The notes: generated by a model from the letters alone, not told the origin. A stretch of 64,000 nucleotides of DNA from Adhaeribacter aerolatus (GCF_007991635.1 NZ_BJYS01000001.1:372001-436000), one strand, 5' to 3'; positions 1 to 9,865 are shown, counted from the first letter of the stretch. Translations and numbers: made by a program.

Positions 1-810
1 ACAGGTTTTGAGACCACCCTGGGCTGTTACCCGGATGCGGTTGCAGGTACCGCAGAAGGTGCGGGTATAAGCGGCAATGATACCAATATTTCCCGGGTGT
101 CCTGGAATGGCATAATGTACGGCGGTGGCATTGGGTGCATCGGCTATTTTGGTTATACCGGGGTATACCACCTGTAGCTCATCCAGTATCCGGAGGTAAT
201 TCCAGGTTAGGCTCGGGTGATTATTGGCGCCACCGTTAAAAGGCATTTCTTCGATAAACCGCATCGATACCGGATACTTCTCGGTTAAATGGGCCAGCGG
301 AATGATATCTTCGGTGTTCTGGCCTTCCATTACCACCGCATTTATCTTTACCCGAATGTTGTGCTGCAGCAAGGCATGGAAAGTATCCATTACCCGGTCT
401 AGCTCATCGCGGCGCGTAATTTTAAAAAACCGCTCCCTGTCCAGGCTGTCCAAGCTTAAGTTAACTGATTTTATACCGAGCTTCTTCAATTCTGGCACCA
501 GTGGGGCAGTGAGTACGCCATTGGTGGTAATATGAATTTCCTCGATGCCCGGAATGGCTTTGATGCGCCACAAAAATGAAAGCAAATCTTTCCGGAGAAA
601 CGGCTCGCCGCCGGTAATACGCACCTTCCGGATACCCATTTCGGCTAAAACCCGCAGCATGCGTTCCATTTCTTCGTAGGTCAGCAGTTGCTTTTTGGGC
701 AAATAGTCGATGCCTTCTTCGGGCATGCAATAAAAACAGCGCAGGTTGCACCTATCGGTTACCGCTAACCGCACATAATCTAAAACCCGGCCGTGATTAT
801 CAACTATCAT
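1..810 (-). CDS. moaA: GTP 3',8-cyclase MoaA, C-terminus cut by window edge
   Basis: Radical SAM enzyme that starts molybdenum cofactor synthesis by converting GTP to 3',8-cyclo-GTP, working with MoaC. The minus-strand frame opens with ATG at 810-808 (MIVDNHGRVLDYVRLAVTD) and stays open to base 1, giving 270 residues. The radical SAM cluster motif CNLRCFYC places cysteines at 21, 25 and 28. The second [4Fe-4S] cluster is also visible near the edge: FCGTCNRIRVTAQGG with C253 and C256, and C270 as the last residue. About 55-60 C-terminal residues, usually ending in a GG, lie outside the window. It is divergent from moaD. Identification is certain; only the end is missing. Confidence 0.97.
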   Translation of the reverse strand, partial: MIVDNHGRVLDYVRLAVTDRCNLRCFYCMPEEGIDYLPKKQLLTYEEMERMLRVLAEMGIRKVRITGGEPFLRKDLLSFLWRIKAIPGIEEIHITTNGVLTAPLVPELKKLGIKSVNLSLDSLDRERFFKITRRDELDRVMDTFHALLQHNIRVKINAVVMEGQNTEDIIPLAHLTEKYPVSMRFIEEMPFNGGANNHPSLTWNYLRILDELQVVYPGITKIADAPNATAVHYAIPGHPGNIGIIAAYTRTFCGTCNRIRVTAQGGLKTC

Positions 811-843
811 GTATTAATTCTGCTCCCCTTCTCCAAAACTTAC

Positions 844-866
844 AGCCTGGAACTTAAGTTCAGGCT
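844..866. promoter_or_regulatory. Hairpin between divergent moaA and moaD
   Basis: AGCCT and AGGCT flank GAACTT and AAGTTC, giving an 11-bp stem with one bulged G, followed on the plus strand by TTTTAA. It lies about 33 bases upstream of the moaA start on the minus strand and 70 upstream of moaD. It could be an old terminator or a structured leader. It does not resemble the much larger known Moco RNA motif. Confidence 0.35.
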
Positions 867-936
867 TTTAACATTTATATAGCACAAGTTAACTTAAAAT
901 TAAATAAATTGTATCAAAATAGCGTTTTTATTGAAT

Positions 937-1179
937 ATGCAGGTTAAAATAGCATTATTTGGCATTACCAAAGAAATAATCGGCGCTTCTAAACTGAATT
1001 ACCAGTTAAGCGAAACGGCCGATGTGAATCAGTTGTTAAATAATCTGAGAGCCGATTACCCGGCGCTACAAAAGCTCTCCTCATTGATGATAGCCGTTAA
1101 CGATGACTATGCCACACCCGAACAGACTTTATCTGCCCACGACGAAATTGCTCTGATTCCTCCGGTTTGTGGTGGGTAA
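937..1179 (+). CDS. moaD: Molybdopterin synthase small subunit MoaD
   Basis: Ubiquitin-fold sulfur carrier. Its C-terminal Gly-Gly is adenylated and thiocarboxylated and donates sulfur to precursor Z in the MoaD-MoaE complex. The frame ends in PPVCGG, the diagnostic MoaD tail, and the length (80 residues) is normal. An in-frame TTG lies two codons upstream at 931, but ATG at 937 gives the family-like start MQVKIALFG. No Shine-Dalgarno sequence is seen, as is usual in this phylum. moaE follows after 94 bases on the same strand. Confidence 0.93.
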   Translation: MQVKIALFGITKEIIGASKLNYQLSETADVNQLLNNLRADYPALQKLSSLMIAVNDDYATPEQTLSAHDEIALIPPVCGG

Positions 1180-1273
1180 TAATTTGCGTTAATTAGACTC
1201 TTAGATATTCGATTGTTAGATTCTAAAATCCCTATCGAATAATCGAAAATCGAACCCCAAATAATCTAAAACT

Positions 1274-1684
1274 ATGATAGCCATAACCGAAGGACCAATA
1301 AATACGCAGGCGGTAATAGATGCGGTACAAGCTGATGGCGCTGGCGCCATAAACGTGTTTATTGGGACGGTGCGTAACCAGACGCAGGCAAAGCCGGTTA
1401 TTCAGTTAGATTTTGAGGCGTATGATTCAATGGCGGTAAAGAAAATGCAGGAAATTGCAAACCAGGCCGCTGAACGCTGGCCCATTCAGAAAGTTGCTAT
1501 TGTGCACCGGAAGGGCACTTTACAAATTGGCGAAGCCGCCGTGGTTATTGCCGTTTCTACCCCGCACCGCAAAGCTTCTTTTGAAGCCTGCGAATACATT
1601 ATAGATACCCTCAAACAAGTAGTGCCTATCTGGAAAAAAGAAAAATTTGAAGATGGCGATGTGTGGGTTGCTGCGCACCCGTAG
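1274..1684 (+). CDS. moaE: Molybdopterin synthase catalytic subunit MoaE
   Basis: Large subunit of molybdopterin synthase, which inserts two sulfurs from MoaD thiocarboxylate into precursor Z. It is 136 residues, the usual size. Family marks are FIGTVRN near residue 29, the PHR segment at 98-100 and PIWKKE near 118-123, which contains the catalytic lysine (about K121). It follows moaD, so the two subunits are probably made together. It converges on the PemK-like toxin gene, whose stop lies only 17 bases away. Confidence 0.96.
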   Translation: MIAITEGPINTQAVIDAVQADGAGAINVFIGTVRNQTQAKPVIQLDFEAYDSMAVKKMQEIANQAAERWPIQKVAIVHRKGTLQIGEAAVVIAVSTPHRKASFEACEYIIDTLKQVVPIWKKEKFEDGDVWVAAHP

Positions 1685-1701
1685 AAAAATGCTATGACAT
1701 T

Positions 1702-2025
1702 TTATTTGTTCAGCTGAAACAGTTGGATTAAGCTTTTATTCAACACTGATATTTCTGCAACAGAAAGATTTCCTAATCTACCTATTACTAATTCAACATC
1801 AAGAGTAGCTAATTTATTAAGCCGAACCAAAGAGGTTTTCTTAAGCCCATTATCGTGGCTTGGCTCGAGCTTTAAATCATATTCCGTTTGCCACGAGAGT
1901 TGAGACGTTATAAAAGCTACTGTGACATCGGTAACAGTAGTTATTAACACTAAAGCCGGTCTATTTTTTTGTCCTGATAGGTCAGTAAAAGGAAATGGTA
2001 TAAGTACAATATCGCCTTTTTTCAC
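1702..2025 (-). CDS. PemK/MazF-family toxin, probable mRNA endoribonuclease
   Basis: 107 residues, typical of PemK/MazF toxins. The N-terminus MKKGDIVLIPFPFTDLSGQK with NRPALVL following is the family signature (start strand, S1-S2 loop, and the RPALV strand). Such toxins cleave mRNA and are held inactive by a protein antitoxin. Its ATG overlaps the stop of the upstream 75-residue gene by 4 bases (ATGA), the usual antitoxin-first order. The pair sits inside the molybdenum cofactor cluster, which suggests insertion. Activity is not shown by sequence alone. Confidence 0.85.
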   Translation of the reverse strand: MKKGDIVLIPFPFTDLSGQKNRPALVLITTVTDVTVAFITSQLSWQTEYDLKLEPSHDNGLKKTSLVRLNKLATLDVELVIGRLGNLSVAEISVLNKSLIQLFQLNK

Positions 2026-2249
2026 TTATATCTTTCTTTTAAATCTTCTTCATCATATAAATCTTCTTCATCCTTCAGAAAGTCAAAAGATTTATTATCG
2101 GCTACTAAATGCTGAATGCCTTTGGTAATAACTTGGTCATCTAACTTGCTTAATAAAAATTCAGTAAAGTCTGATACCTCTTTTATCTTCTGTTCAGGAA
2201 GTTTAGCAAGATTATCTATTGTTCTTTCTATTAATGATTGTTTTGTCAT
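2022..2249 (-). CDS. Probable antitoxin partner of the PemK/MazF-like toxin
   Basis: 75 residues, acidic at the C-terminus (DEEDLYDEEDLKERYK). The segment LAKLPEQKIKEVSDFTEFLL resembles the helical core of DUF2281-type antitoxins. Translationally coupled to the downstream toxin by a 4-base overlap. The function is inferred mainly from position, size and composition. The charged tail would be the toxin-wrapping part in related systems. Confidence 0.72.
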   Translation of the reverse strand: MTKQSLIERTIDNLAKLPEQKIKEVSDFTEFLLSKLDDQVITKGIQHLVADNKSFDFLKDEEDLYDEEDLKERYK

Positions 2250-2309
2250 AAAAAGTTAAATTATAAATAAACGTCATTCTTTGATATATATTCTTTACTC
2301 AAATTATCT

Positions 2310-3477
2310 TCATCTTATTGCTTCATCATCTAACTCCCGAACCGTTTGCTCGTAAGCCACTAGGTCGTTTACATTACGTAGTTCCCCAACGTTCGGAATA
2401 GTTAAAAGCTTGACATCCGAATTGATAAGAGCCTTGCGGGGGCAGGAATAACCTAAACTTAAAAACTGCAAAAGCTGGGCATAGCTGCGCGGCTCCCAAA
2501 TCGTGAGCAAAGGCTCCGGAAATTTGCCTTCCGTATCGTAAAAAGCGGTAGCCATTTTGGTAGAGTCGCGGTGCTGCACTAAATATTCTAAAGTGTCAGT
2601 AGTTAAAAATGGTAAATCGCAGGCCACCGTCAGCCAGGCAGCGTTAGGGTTACTTTGTAGCGCCGTTAAAATACCGCCCTTCGGACCGAGGTTCAGAAAT
2701 TTATCTTCTAAATAAGGCAGCTTACCCGCTACTTCGCTTACCTGGGTCGCATTGCACGACACGTAAACTTCGGTGCAATACTTACTTAATAGCTGGTGTA
2801 CGTGGGTGCGCTGGTCGAGCCCGTGGTATTGGAGCAGTCCTTTATCCTGTTGCATCCGGGTACTTTTGCCACCAGCCAGTACCAACCCATGCAGCGGCGG
2901 TATAGTTGCCAAGTAATAATCCGCAACAAAAGCAGCAATTTGTGCAGTATCTTCTATCCGGTAAACCGGAATTTGGGCAAAATCTACTACTTGGTTTTGA
3001 ATAAAAGCGGGTATTTCCGTTATGCCCGCCTGTAATAATATTAGTTTTACCCGGGTAAGTTTATCCAGCTTTTTATCGAGTGGTTTAGCCGGATCTATCA
3101 CAATAATCTGGGCCTGTGCCGGAAAATGATTACCATTTACCAACACTAAATCGGCCTGCCGGAACAAGGCTTCTCTTTCGTATTCATTCCAGCCTACTTT
3201 GCTATCAAAACGCTGAAAAGTAATTTTATCGGTGTACTCCATAGCGGCCCCGTGCCCCAGCGCAGAACTTAAATCTTGGCCGGTGATTGCTTCGGCATCG
3301 GCACTTTTGTGGTCGGCATCTACGTAAGCAATTTTTACCTTATCAGCCAAAGCTTGTGTAATGGCGAAAGCCAGCTTTTTAATATTGCCGCAGGGAGTTC
3401 CCAAAATGGCTAGCTCGGCGCGGCCAAAGTAACCGATATTTGGCCGGGCCAGTTGGGTATGTTTCTGGTGCGGCGCT

Positions 3478-3497
<20 letters not shown>
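2310..3497 (-). CDS. Fusion protein: degenerate MobB-like domain plus MobA-type nucleotidyltransferase
   Basis: 395 residues. The C-terminal half (about 200-395) is a MobA-type molybdenum cofactor guanylyltransferase: LAGGKSTRMQQDKG at 207-220 is the nucleotide-binding signature and ACDLPFL the metal-binding motif. The N-terminal half (about 18-195) has the size and order of MobB, but where MobB carries a P-loop GxxxxGKT there is GTPCGNIKK at 33-41, lacking the GK[ST]. So the domain is probably not a working GTPase, or not MobB at all. It overlaps moaC by 20 bases, so it should be in the same transcript. Role: attaching GMP to molybdopterin for bis-MGD enzymes (known for MobA, inferred here). 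Confidence 0.85.
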
Positions 3498-3966
<469 letters not shown>

Positions 3967-4012
3967 TTCAGGTAATAAGCTGGTTTAAATTACTAAGTAA
4001 GGCAATATTCTG

Positions 4013-4951
4013 CTATATAAAACTAAGCGGATTACGGGACGGTACATGGGTTATTTTAATGCCGGGTACTTTTGGTTTTAACCAGGCTACCAGCCATTCG
4101 GCGCCGGGCTCTTCGCTCACGGCATGGCCCAACAGTACCAACGCCAGTTTATCTCCTTTGGCCCGGGCATCCCGCACATATTCTACTGTCTCCCATTCCT
4201 GCGCCTCGCCACATATAATTACATCGGGCTTCTCCTTCATTATTTCTTCAATATGTCTTGTGCCGCCCGAAGCACCCGGCAAAAGTAATATACGCGCACA
4301 ACTTTGCGACAGATCGCCTATATACCGTACCGTCTGAATACCAAGCTTTTCTTTCGAGTGTGCGATTAATGCCTGCAACGAAATAGCAGGAATTACAAAA
4401 CGATTACGGATGTCCGGGTTGTAATATTTCTGCCAGCCCAAGGCCGCTACCAAGCCGGTCTGTACCCCATCCGGCTTATGGCTATGAATATAATCATGAT
4501 TCCGCCAAACGGCAATATTATGCTTTTTTAGCAAATCAGCTTTATACCGGTAAACAGCATCCTGCTCCAGCCAGGCGGTGTCATCCTGGTGATTATAATA
4601 GGTAGGTTCATGCGCAATAATAAAGTTAGCCCCTACATCAACCGCTTTCCGGATTACCTCTACCGTAGCGAACATAGTAGTTACTATGCCCGTTACTTTT
4701 GTGTCTAAACTGCCGGCTTTTAAGGTATCTACGGTTTTATCGAAAGGTGCGCCGGGCACTTCTTGCAGGAACAAATCTATAATCTGCTTAACCGTTATAG
4801 TTTTATTCTGGCGGAACAAATCTCCGGCCGTTGTTATAACAGGCGTGGTTATCAGCATAGAGGCACCAATGGTTTTGCCCAAAGAGGTTATAAATTTTCT
4901 TCTTCCGGGCTGGTTATAAGCAGCATTTAAATCCTTTATATATAATTTCAT
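4013..4951 (-). CDS. Nif3-like (DUF34) dinuclear-metal protein with a twin-arginine-type signal
   Basis: 312 residues. Nif3/DUF34 marks are IIAHEPTYYNH (H114, H121) and, near the end, LLGHAVSEEPGAEW (H276 and following glutamates), which in the family bind two metals. Family members are usually cytosolic with unclear function (annotated as GTP cyclohydrolase 1 type 2). Here residues 16-42 read GRRKFITSLGKTIGAS followed by a hydrophobic stretch, which looks like a Tat export signal. The gene lies just upstream of moaC on the same strand. Export is inferred; an internal start would leave a normal Nif3 core. Confidence 0.82.
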   Translation of the reverse strand: MKLYIKDLNAAYNQPGRRKFITSLGKTIGASMLITTPVITTAGDLFRQNKTITVKQIIDLFLQEVPGAPFDKTVDTLKAGSLDTKVTGIVTTMFATVEVIRKAVDVGANFIIAHEPTYYNHQDDTAWLEQDAVYRYKADLLKKHNIAVWRNHDYIHSHKPDGVQTGLVAALGWQKYYNPDIRNRFVIPAISLQALIAHSKEKLGIQTVRYIGDLSQSCARILLLPGASGGTRHIEEIMKEKPDVIICGEAQEWETVEYVRDARAKGDKLALVLLGHAVSEEPGAEWLVAWLKPKVPGIKITHVPSRNPLSFI

Positions 4952-5729
4952 TTCTGCACCTGATTTTAAATTAACCTTTCATTCGGTATAATTTAGTAGA
5001 ACTTACGCAAAATATATCTAAATCCGCCCCAACTATAATATTAGAGCAGTGCCGATATCCGAGGATAACAATGTGGCAATTTACTCCTAAACTTTCAGGA
5101 GGCAGCAAAAACGGCGTTACGGGTAAAGATGCTACCGAGTTCTTTCTTGCCGCTTAACCTCCTGCACCTTTATACCTCTGCGTTAGGTCTATTTAAGTAC
5201 CTATTTCGGAATATTATAATTTTAACGACAGTTTATAAGGAATACAACGCTGGAATGATTGCGCCCCCAATTAGGACTATTGGCCGACACCCAAGATCTT
5301 ACTTATATGATAAAATTCAGGCTTTTAACAAACCTACCCAATAATTACCGGCTTCTGCTTCAATTTGCTTAATTTATTTTACTCCGCACTCGTGCTGAGG
5401 GTTAAAATGGTGTTATGCGATAAGTAACCTAAGATAACCGCCTGCGGAGGCTGCTTTCCGGATCCGAAGTGGTACAATTTAAAGGAGCCGGTACTTGGAA
5501 AAAGGCCTTCGCCTTTGGTCTGTTCCAGAAAATTCAACCTATGTACCAGAAGTTATCACAAAACCAGCTGTTCAAACTGCTGAATTTCTGAATAGGACAA
5601 AAAATATAAAATACCTACATTTCGGTATGGCAATATTTAAAATATATAAATATCTTTATGCCAGAATATTTTTAGAGTACTCTCCTCCCAATATTTAAAG
5701 CAGATTTATTACTCTTTATATAATCATAC
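4952..5729. other. Gene-poor stretch between the Nif3-like gene and the DUF3857 pair
   Basis: AT-rich DNA of about 780 bases with stop codons in all frames and no credible full gene. Two short plus-strand frames (5129-5344 and 5495-5698) have no family-like features. A stop-bounded segment at 5433-5591 looks like the tail of a lost gene and is listed separately. Confidence 0.6.
5433..5591 (+). pseudogene. Possible 3' remnant of a lost gene
   Basis: A start-less frame of 52 codons runs from just after a stop to TGA at 5589-5591. It reads as protein-like sequence (RRLLSGSEVVQFKGAG, then KKAFAFGLFQKIQPMYQKL) with balanced composition and locally higher GC than its flanks. I do not recognise the family. 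It could equally be a chance open frame; the call rests on composition only. Confidence 0.25.
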
Positions 5730-7706
5730 ATGCAAAAACGTTTACTCTTACCTTTTTTTCTGCTGTTTTTTATGAAAGCCAATGCCCAGGATAGCGGGTT
5801 TGCTTTTGGCCAGATAAGCCTCCCGGACCTTCAGATGAAGGTTTACAACCCGGATTCATCGGCCAGCGCCTTGGTTTTACAGGAATTCGGCGAGTCGCGC
5901 ATCGACAATGACAATGATTATAATTTATTGCACGATTATCACGTAAAAATAAAAATTCTCAGCAGCCAGGGCTTTGACCAGGCTAATATTCAGGTGCCGC
6001 TTTACAAACAGAACGGTAAAACCGAGAAAGTATCACGGATTCAGGCTTCTACGTTTAACCTAGTTAACGGAAAATTAGAAGAAACCAAGTTCGATAGCCG
6101 TAAAACATTTACCGAAAACAAAAATAAATACCTGGATTTGGTAAAGTTTACTCTGCCCAATATTCAGGTGGGCAGTATTATTGAGGTGCGCTATACGCTG
6201 GAATCGCCGTTTATTTTCAATTTTAAACCGTGGGAGTTCCAGGCCGATATTCCGAAAATCCACAGCGAATACTGGGCAAAAATACCCGGCAATTACCACT
6301 ACAATATGACCCTGCGCGGCACGCAGAAGCTGTATAAGCAAGATTCTGAAATTATTAAAGATTGCTTTACCCCCGGCGGTGGCCGGAAAGCAGACTGTGC
6401 CTTGTATAAATTCGCGATGCAAAATATTCCGGCTTTTGTGGAAGAAGAATATATGACCGCTAAGAGCAACTTCTTGTCCGGTGTTTTTTTTGAGTTAAAG
6501 GAAGTGCATTATTTTGATGGCCGCAAAGAAAAACTGACTAAAGAATGGAAAGATGTGGACCTGGAAATGCGCAACGATGCCAAGTTTGGCACCCAGCTAC
6601 GCAAAGGCAAAGAGGTGTTCCGCGACCATTTAACACCATTACTGGCCACCGAAACCGATTCGCTGCAAAAAGCCCGGAAGGTTTTCGACTTTATTAAGGG
6701 GTGGTATAAATGGAACGACACCTATGGCAAGTTTAGCGAGCTGGGCATTAAGAAAGCCTTCGACAGTAAAACCGGTAACGTGGGCGATATTAATTTATCG
6801 TTAATTGCCGCCTTAAATATGGCCGGCTTTAAAACCGAGCCGGTTATTCTTTCTACCCGCGAGAATGGTTTACCCATCGATATACACCCGGTTATCAGCG
6901 ATTTTAATTATGTAGTAGCCCGGGTTAAAATTAACGGCAAAAGCTACCTGCTCGATGCTACCGATCCATTTGTGTCGTTTGGCATGGTACCCATTCGCTG
7001 CCTCAACGGCAAAGGCCGCGTGTTTCCCGAAAAAGGCCCCTCGTCCTGGCTGGAAATTGTACCTACCGATAAATTAAAGCAAACCACTTACATGGACCTG
7101 AGCCTGCAACCCGATGGCAGCTTTAAAGGCAAAGTAGTAAGCTCGACCTTAGGGTACGATGCCTTGCAGGAGCGCAAGCGCATTACTTCTTACAACAACC
7201 ACGACGAATACATCGAAGCCCTCGACGAAAAATGGAGTAAAATTAAAATTCTGAAATACGACATTAAGAATCTGGAAACGCTGGACCAGGCCCTGTCACA
7301 AACCTTTGAGGTAGAAATAGAAGGCTTCGATAATTTAAATAAAAATAAGCTGTTCCTGAATCCTTTTTTCCTGGAGAACTGGGAGAAGAACCCGTTTACG
7401 GCCAAGGAGCGCACCTACCCGGTAGATTTGGGCGCGCCCATCGAAACCATGTTAACCATTAACCTGCAATACCCCACCGAATTCCAGTTGGGCGGCTTGC
7501 CTGCGCCAATTACCCTGGCACTACCCAACGGTGGCGGCCGGTTTATGTTTCAGGTGCAAAGTTTAGGAGATAAAGTGGTGCTCAACAGCCTTATCTCGCT
7601 AAGCAAACCGGTTTACAGTCCCGAAGAATACGGCTACCTGAAAGAGCTGTTTAGCAAAATTGTGCAGTCTTACCAAACCAACCTGGTATTTAATAGAAAA
7701 TCGTAA
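5730..7706 (+). CDS. DUF3857 protein with inactive transglutaminase-like domain
   Basis: 658 residues with a signal peptide (MQKRLLLPFFLLFFMKANAQ), so probably periplasmic. The first half is a DUF3857 beta-rich domain, followed at about 305-410 by a transglutaminase-like fold. The canonical GDC catalytic motif reads GDI here (G352-D353-I354), and the His segment is also altered (SDFNYVVARV), so it is probably not a cysteine-dependent enzyme. The LLDATDP motif is kept. It overlaps the next gene by one base (TAATG), so the two are co-translated. The physiological role of these proteins is unknown. Confidence 0.82.
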   Translation: MQKRLLLPFFLLFFMKANAQDSGFAFGQISLPDLQMKVYNPDSSASALVLQEFGESRIDNDNDYNLLHDYHVKIKILSSQGFDQANIQVPLYKQNGKTEKVSRIQASTFNLVNGKLEETKFDSRKTFTENKNKYLDLVKFTLPNIQVGSIIEVRYTLESPFIFNFKPWEFQADIPKIHSEYWAKIPGNYHYNMTLRGTQKLYKQDSEIIKDCFTPGGGRKADCALYKFAMQNIPAFVEEEYMTAKSNFLSGVFFELKEVHYFDGRKEKLTKEWKDVDLEMRNDAKFGTQLRKGKEVFRDHLTPLLATETDSLQKARKVFDFIKGWYKWNDTYGKFSELGIKKAFDSKTGNVGDINLSLIAALNMAGFKTEPVILSTRENGLPIDIHPVISDFNYVVARVKINGKSYLLDATDPFVSFGMVPIRCLNGKGRVFPEKGPSSWLEIVPTDKLKQTTYMDLSLQPDGSFKGKVVSSTLGYDALQERKRITSYNNHDEYIEALDEKWSKIKILKYDIKNLETLDQALSQTFEVEIEGFDNLNKNKLFLNPFFLENWEKNPFTAKERTYPVDLGAPIETMLTINLQYPTEFQLGGLPAPITLALPNGGGRFMFQVQSLGDKVVLNSLISLSKPVYSPEEYGYLKELFSKIVQSYQTNLVFNRKS

Positions 7707-9631
7707 TGGCTAAATTTATTCTTCTTTGCCTGCTTTGGGGTGCGGCCTGTATTAACCTGGCCGTGGCTGCCCCTCCCGCTCCTTACGATGCAGCCGCTAT
7801 TCCTAAAACGTTGCAAGCTTACGCCAACGCGGTAGTGCGGCTGCAGGAAAGTACCACCGAAGTTAAAGATTTAGACCAGGTAATATTCCGTTACAAAGAG
7901 GCGATTACCATCCTGAACAGCAATGGGGCCGAATACGCCGACATAGCCGTTTATTACGATAAGTCGCGACAACTCAAGAACCTGAAAGGTGCTATTTATG
8001 ACAATAACGGCAAACTGATTAAAAAATTAGCCACCTCCGATTTTCAGGATGTAAGCGCCATTAGTAGTATTTCGCTGTTCGAAGACAACCGCGTGAAACA
8101 TTATACCCCGCGGGTAAATTTTTACCCGTATACCGTAGAGTACGAATACGAGCTTCGCTTTAAGCATTCTTTTTATTTTCCGGATTGGCAGCCCCAGAAA
8201 GCCCTGGATATTGCGGTAGAAAACAGCACCTATAAATTTACTTCCAAACCAGATTTTAAAACCCGGCTAAAAGAGTTTAACCTGCCTGCGCCCCGCAAAG
8301 AAACCAGCACGGCGGATGGTACCATTTTAGAATGGAGCGCCCAGCAAATGCCGGCCCGCAAAAGCGAACCATACAGTCCGCCAGCCCGCGAATTTATAAC
8401 CATGGTGGAGATTGCCCCGGTTACTTTTTCGTACGAAGGCATTTCGGGTAAATTTACCAACTGGCAGGAATACGGCAAATGGGCCTACGATAATCTCTTG
8501 CAGGGCCGCGATAAATTACCCCCGGCTACTGTAGCCGCCATAACCGAACTGGTTAAAAACACACCTACACCGGAAGAAAAAATCCGAAAAATTTACGAAT
8601 ATACGCAGCAAAAGAACCGCTACATTAGTGTGCAGATTGGTATTGGCGGTTTACAACCCATGAAAGCCGAAGAAGTAGATCGGCTGGGTTACGGCGATTG
8701 CAAGGCGCTTACCAATTACACCCGCAGCTTACTGGCCGCGGCCGGCATCAAAGCCTATTATACTGAAGTAAATGCCGGCGCCGATAAAAAAAGTTATTTA
8801 CCCGATTTTGCGAGTGCTTTCCAGGGCAACCATGCCATTTTGTGCGTGCCGGTAGCCCAGGACACTATTTGGCTGGAGTGCACCAGCCGCGAAGCGCCCA
8901 TGGATTACATGGGTACTTTTACCGATAACCGCCGGGTTTTGCTCTACACCGAAAACGGCGGCGTAATTGCCCGTACCAAAGGGTACCCCCCGGAGCAAAG
9001 CCGGCAAATCCGGAAAGCAACGTTTACCCTCGACGAAAAAGGTTCGCTACAGGGTAGCCTGGAAACCGAATTTCAGGGAACACAGTACGACAACCGCGAT
9101 CATCTTATCCTGAAAACCGGTAAAGAAAAGCTTGATTTGGTTAAAGAAATTTACCCTATCAACAACCTGGAAATAGCCAAATATTCGCTGGAGGCCCAAA
9201 AAGCCGGTACACCGCGCCTGACCGAAAAAATGGAGATAAAAGCGCCTGGTTACGGAAATACCGATAATAACATGTTGGTAGTACCGGTGTATAACCTGAC
9301 CCGTAATTTAAATGTGCCGAAAGAAGTCCGGAACCGGAAACAACCCGTAACCATTAACCGCGGCTTTTACGACGAAGATGAGATAATTTTTAACGTACCT
9401 GCTACCTTTAAGCCCGAGTACCTACCCGAAGCCGTTAACATCGAAAACGAGTTTGGTTATTACCGGACTGCGCTTACTTTTAGTTCCGGGAAACTGACTT
9501 ACAGCCGGAAGCTTTTATTAAAAGAGGGCACCTTTAAGCCCGAAGCCTACGACACTTTTCATACGTTCCTGAAAAAAGTTTATACCGCTGACACTCAAAA
9601 GTTTGTACTAACAAAACAACCGGCCGGCTAA
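7706..9631 (+). CDS. DUF3857 / transglutaminase-like protein with intact catalytic cysteine
   Basis: 641 residues with signal peptide (MAKFILLCLLWGAACINLAVAA). DUF3857 domain at about 50-270, transglutaminase-like core at about 280-400 with GYGDCKALTNY (catalytic C332) and GNHAILCVP, which holds the matching histidine. A beta-rich C-terminal region follows. It is a paralogue of the upstream gene, overlapping it by one base. The intact site suggests an acyl-transfer or peptidase-type activity in the periplasm; the substrate is unknown. Confidence 0.85.
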   Translation: MAKFILLCLLWGAACINLAVAAPPAPYDAAAIPKTLQAYANAVVRLQESTTEVKDLDQVIFRYKEAITILNSNGAEYADIAVYYDKSRQLKNLKGAIYDNNGKLIKKLATSDFQDVSAISSISLFEDNRVKHYTPRVNFYPYTVEYEYELRFKHSFYFPDWQPQKALDIAVENSTYKFTSKPDFKTRLKEFNLPAPRKETSTADGTILEWSAQQMPARKSEPYSPPAREFITMVEIAPVTFSYEGISGKFTNWQEYGKWAYDNLLQGRDKLPPATVAAITELVKNTPTPEEKIRKIYEYTQQKNRYISVQIGIGGLQPMKAEEVDRLGYGDCKALTNYTRSLLAAAGIKAYYTEVNAGADKKSYLPDFASAFQGNHAILCVPVAQDTIWLECTSREAPMDYMGTFTDNRRVLLYTENGGVIARTKGYPPEQSRQIRKATFTLDEKGSLQGSLETEFQGTQYDNRDHLILKTGKEKLDLVKEIYPINNLEIAKYSLEAQKAGTPRLTEKMEIKAPGYGNTDNNMLVVPVYNLTRNLNVPKEVRNRKQPVTINRGFYDEDEIIFNVPATFKPEYLPEAVNIENEFGYYRTALTFSSGKLTYSRKLLLKEGTFKPEAYDTFHTFLKKVYTADTQKFVLTKQPAG

Positions 9632-9684
9632 ATTAAGCGTTGGTTCTGCCTTCCGGCCCTATACTATATTCCCAACATCTCTGC

Positions 9685-9739
9685 TAACCAGCACAGTAGA
9701 AAATATATCATACAAACAAGTTTCCGACAGTGCTGGTTA
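9685..9739. repeat. Inverted repeat downstream of the DUF3857 pair
   Basis: TAACCAGCAC at 9685-9694 and GTGCTGGTTA at 9730-9739 are exact inverse copies separated by 35 bases. It may form a weak transcript end between the DUF3857 pair and mscL. No T-run follows. Confidence 0.4.
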
Positions 9740-9865
9740 CAGGAAAGACACAGCATCAGCAGAAAGTTTCAGGCTCCTTCTGCTAAAAAGAATTTATTTT
9801 TATTCCGGAATTTATATATATTAGGGTCAGATCTCTTCTACCTAAACCTTAAAAACAAAAGAATT

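Noticed and set aside
461-751. Minus-strand frame of 96 residues
   Set aside because: It lies in another frame of moaA, whose true frame carries all the cysteine motifs.
844-866. Molybdenum cofactor riboswitch upstream of moaA
   Set aside because: Only one short hairpin is present; the known Moco motif is much larger and multi-stemmed.
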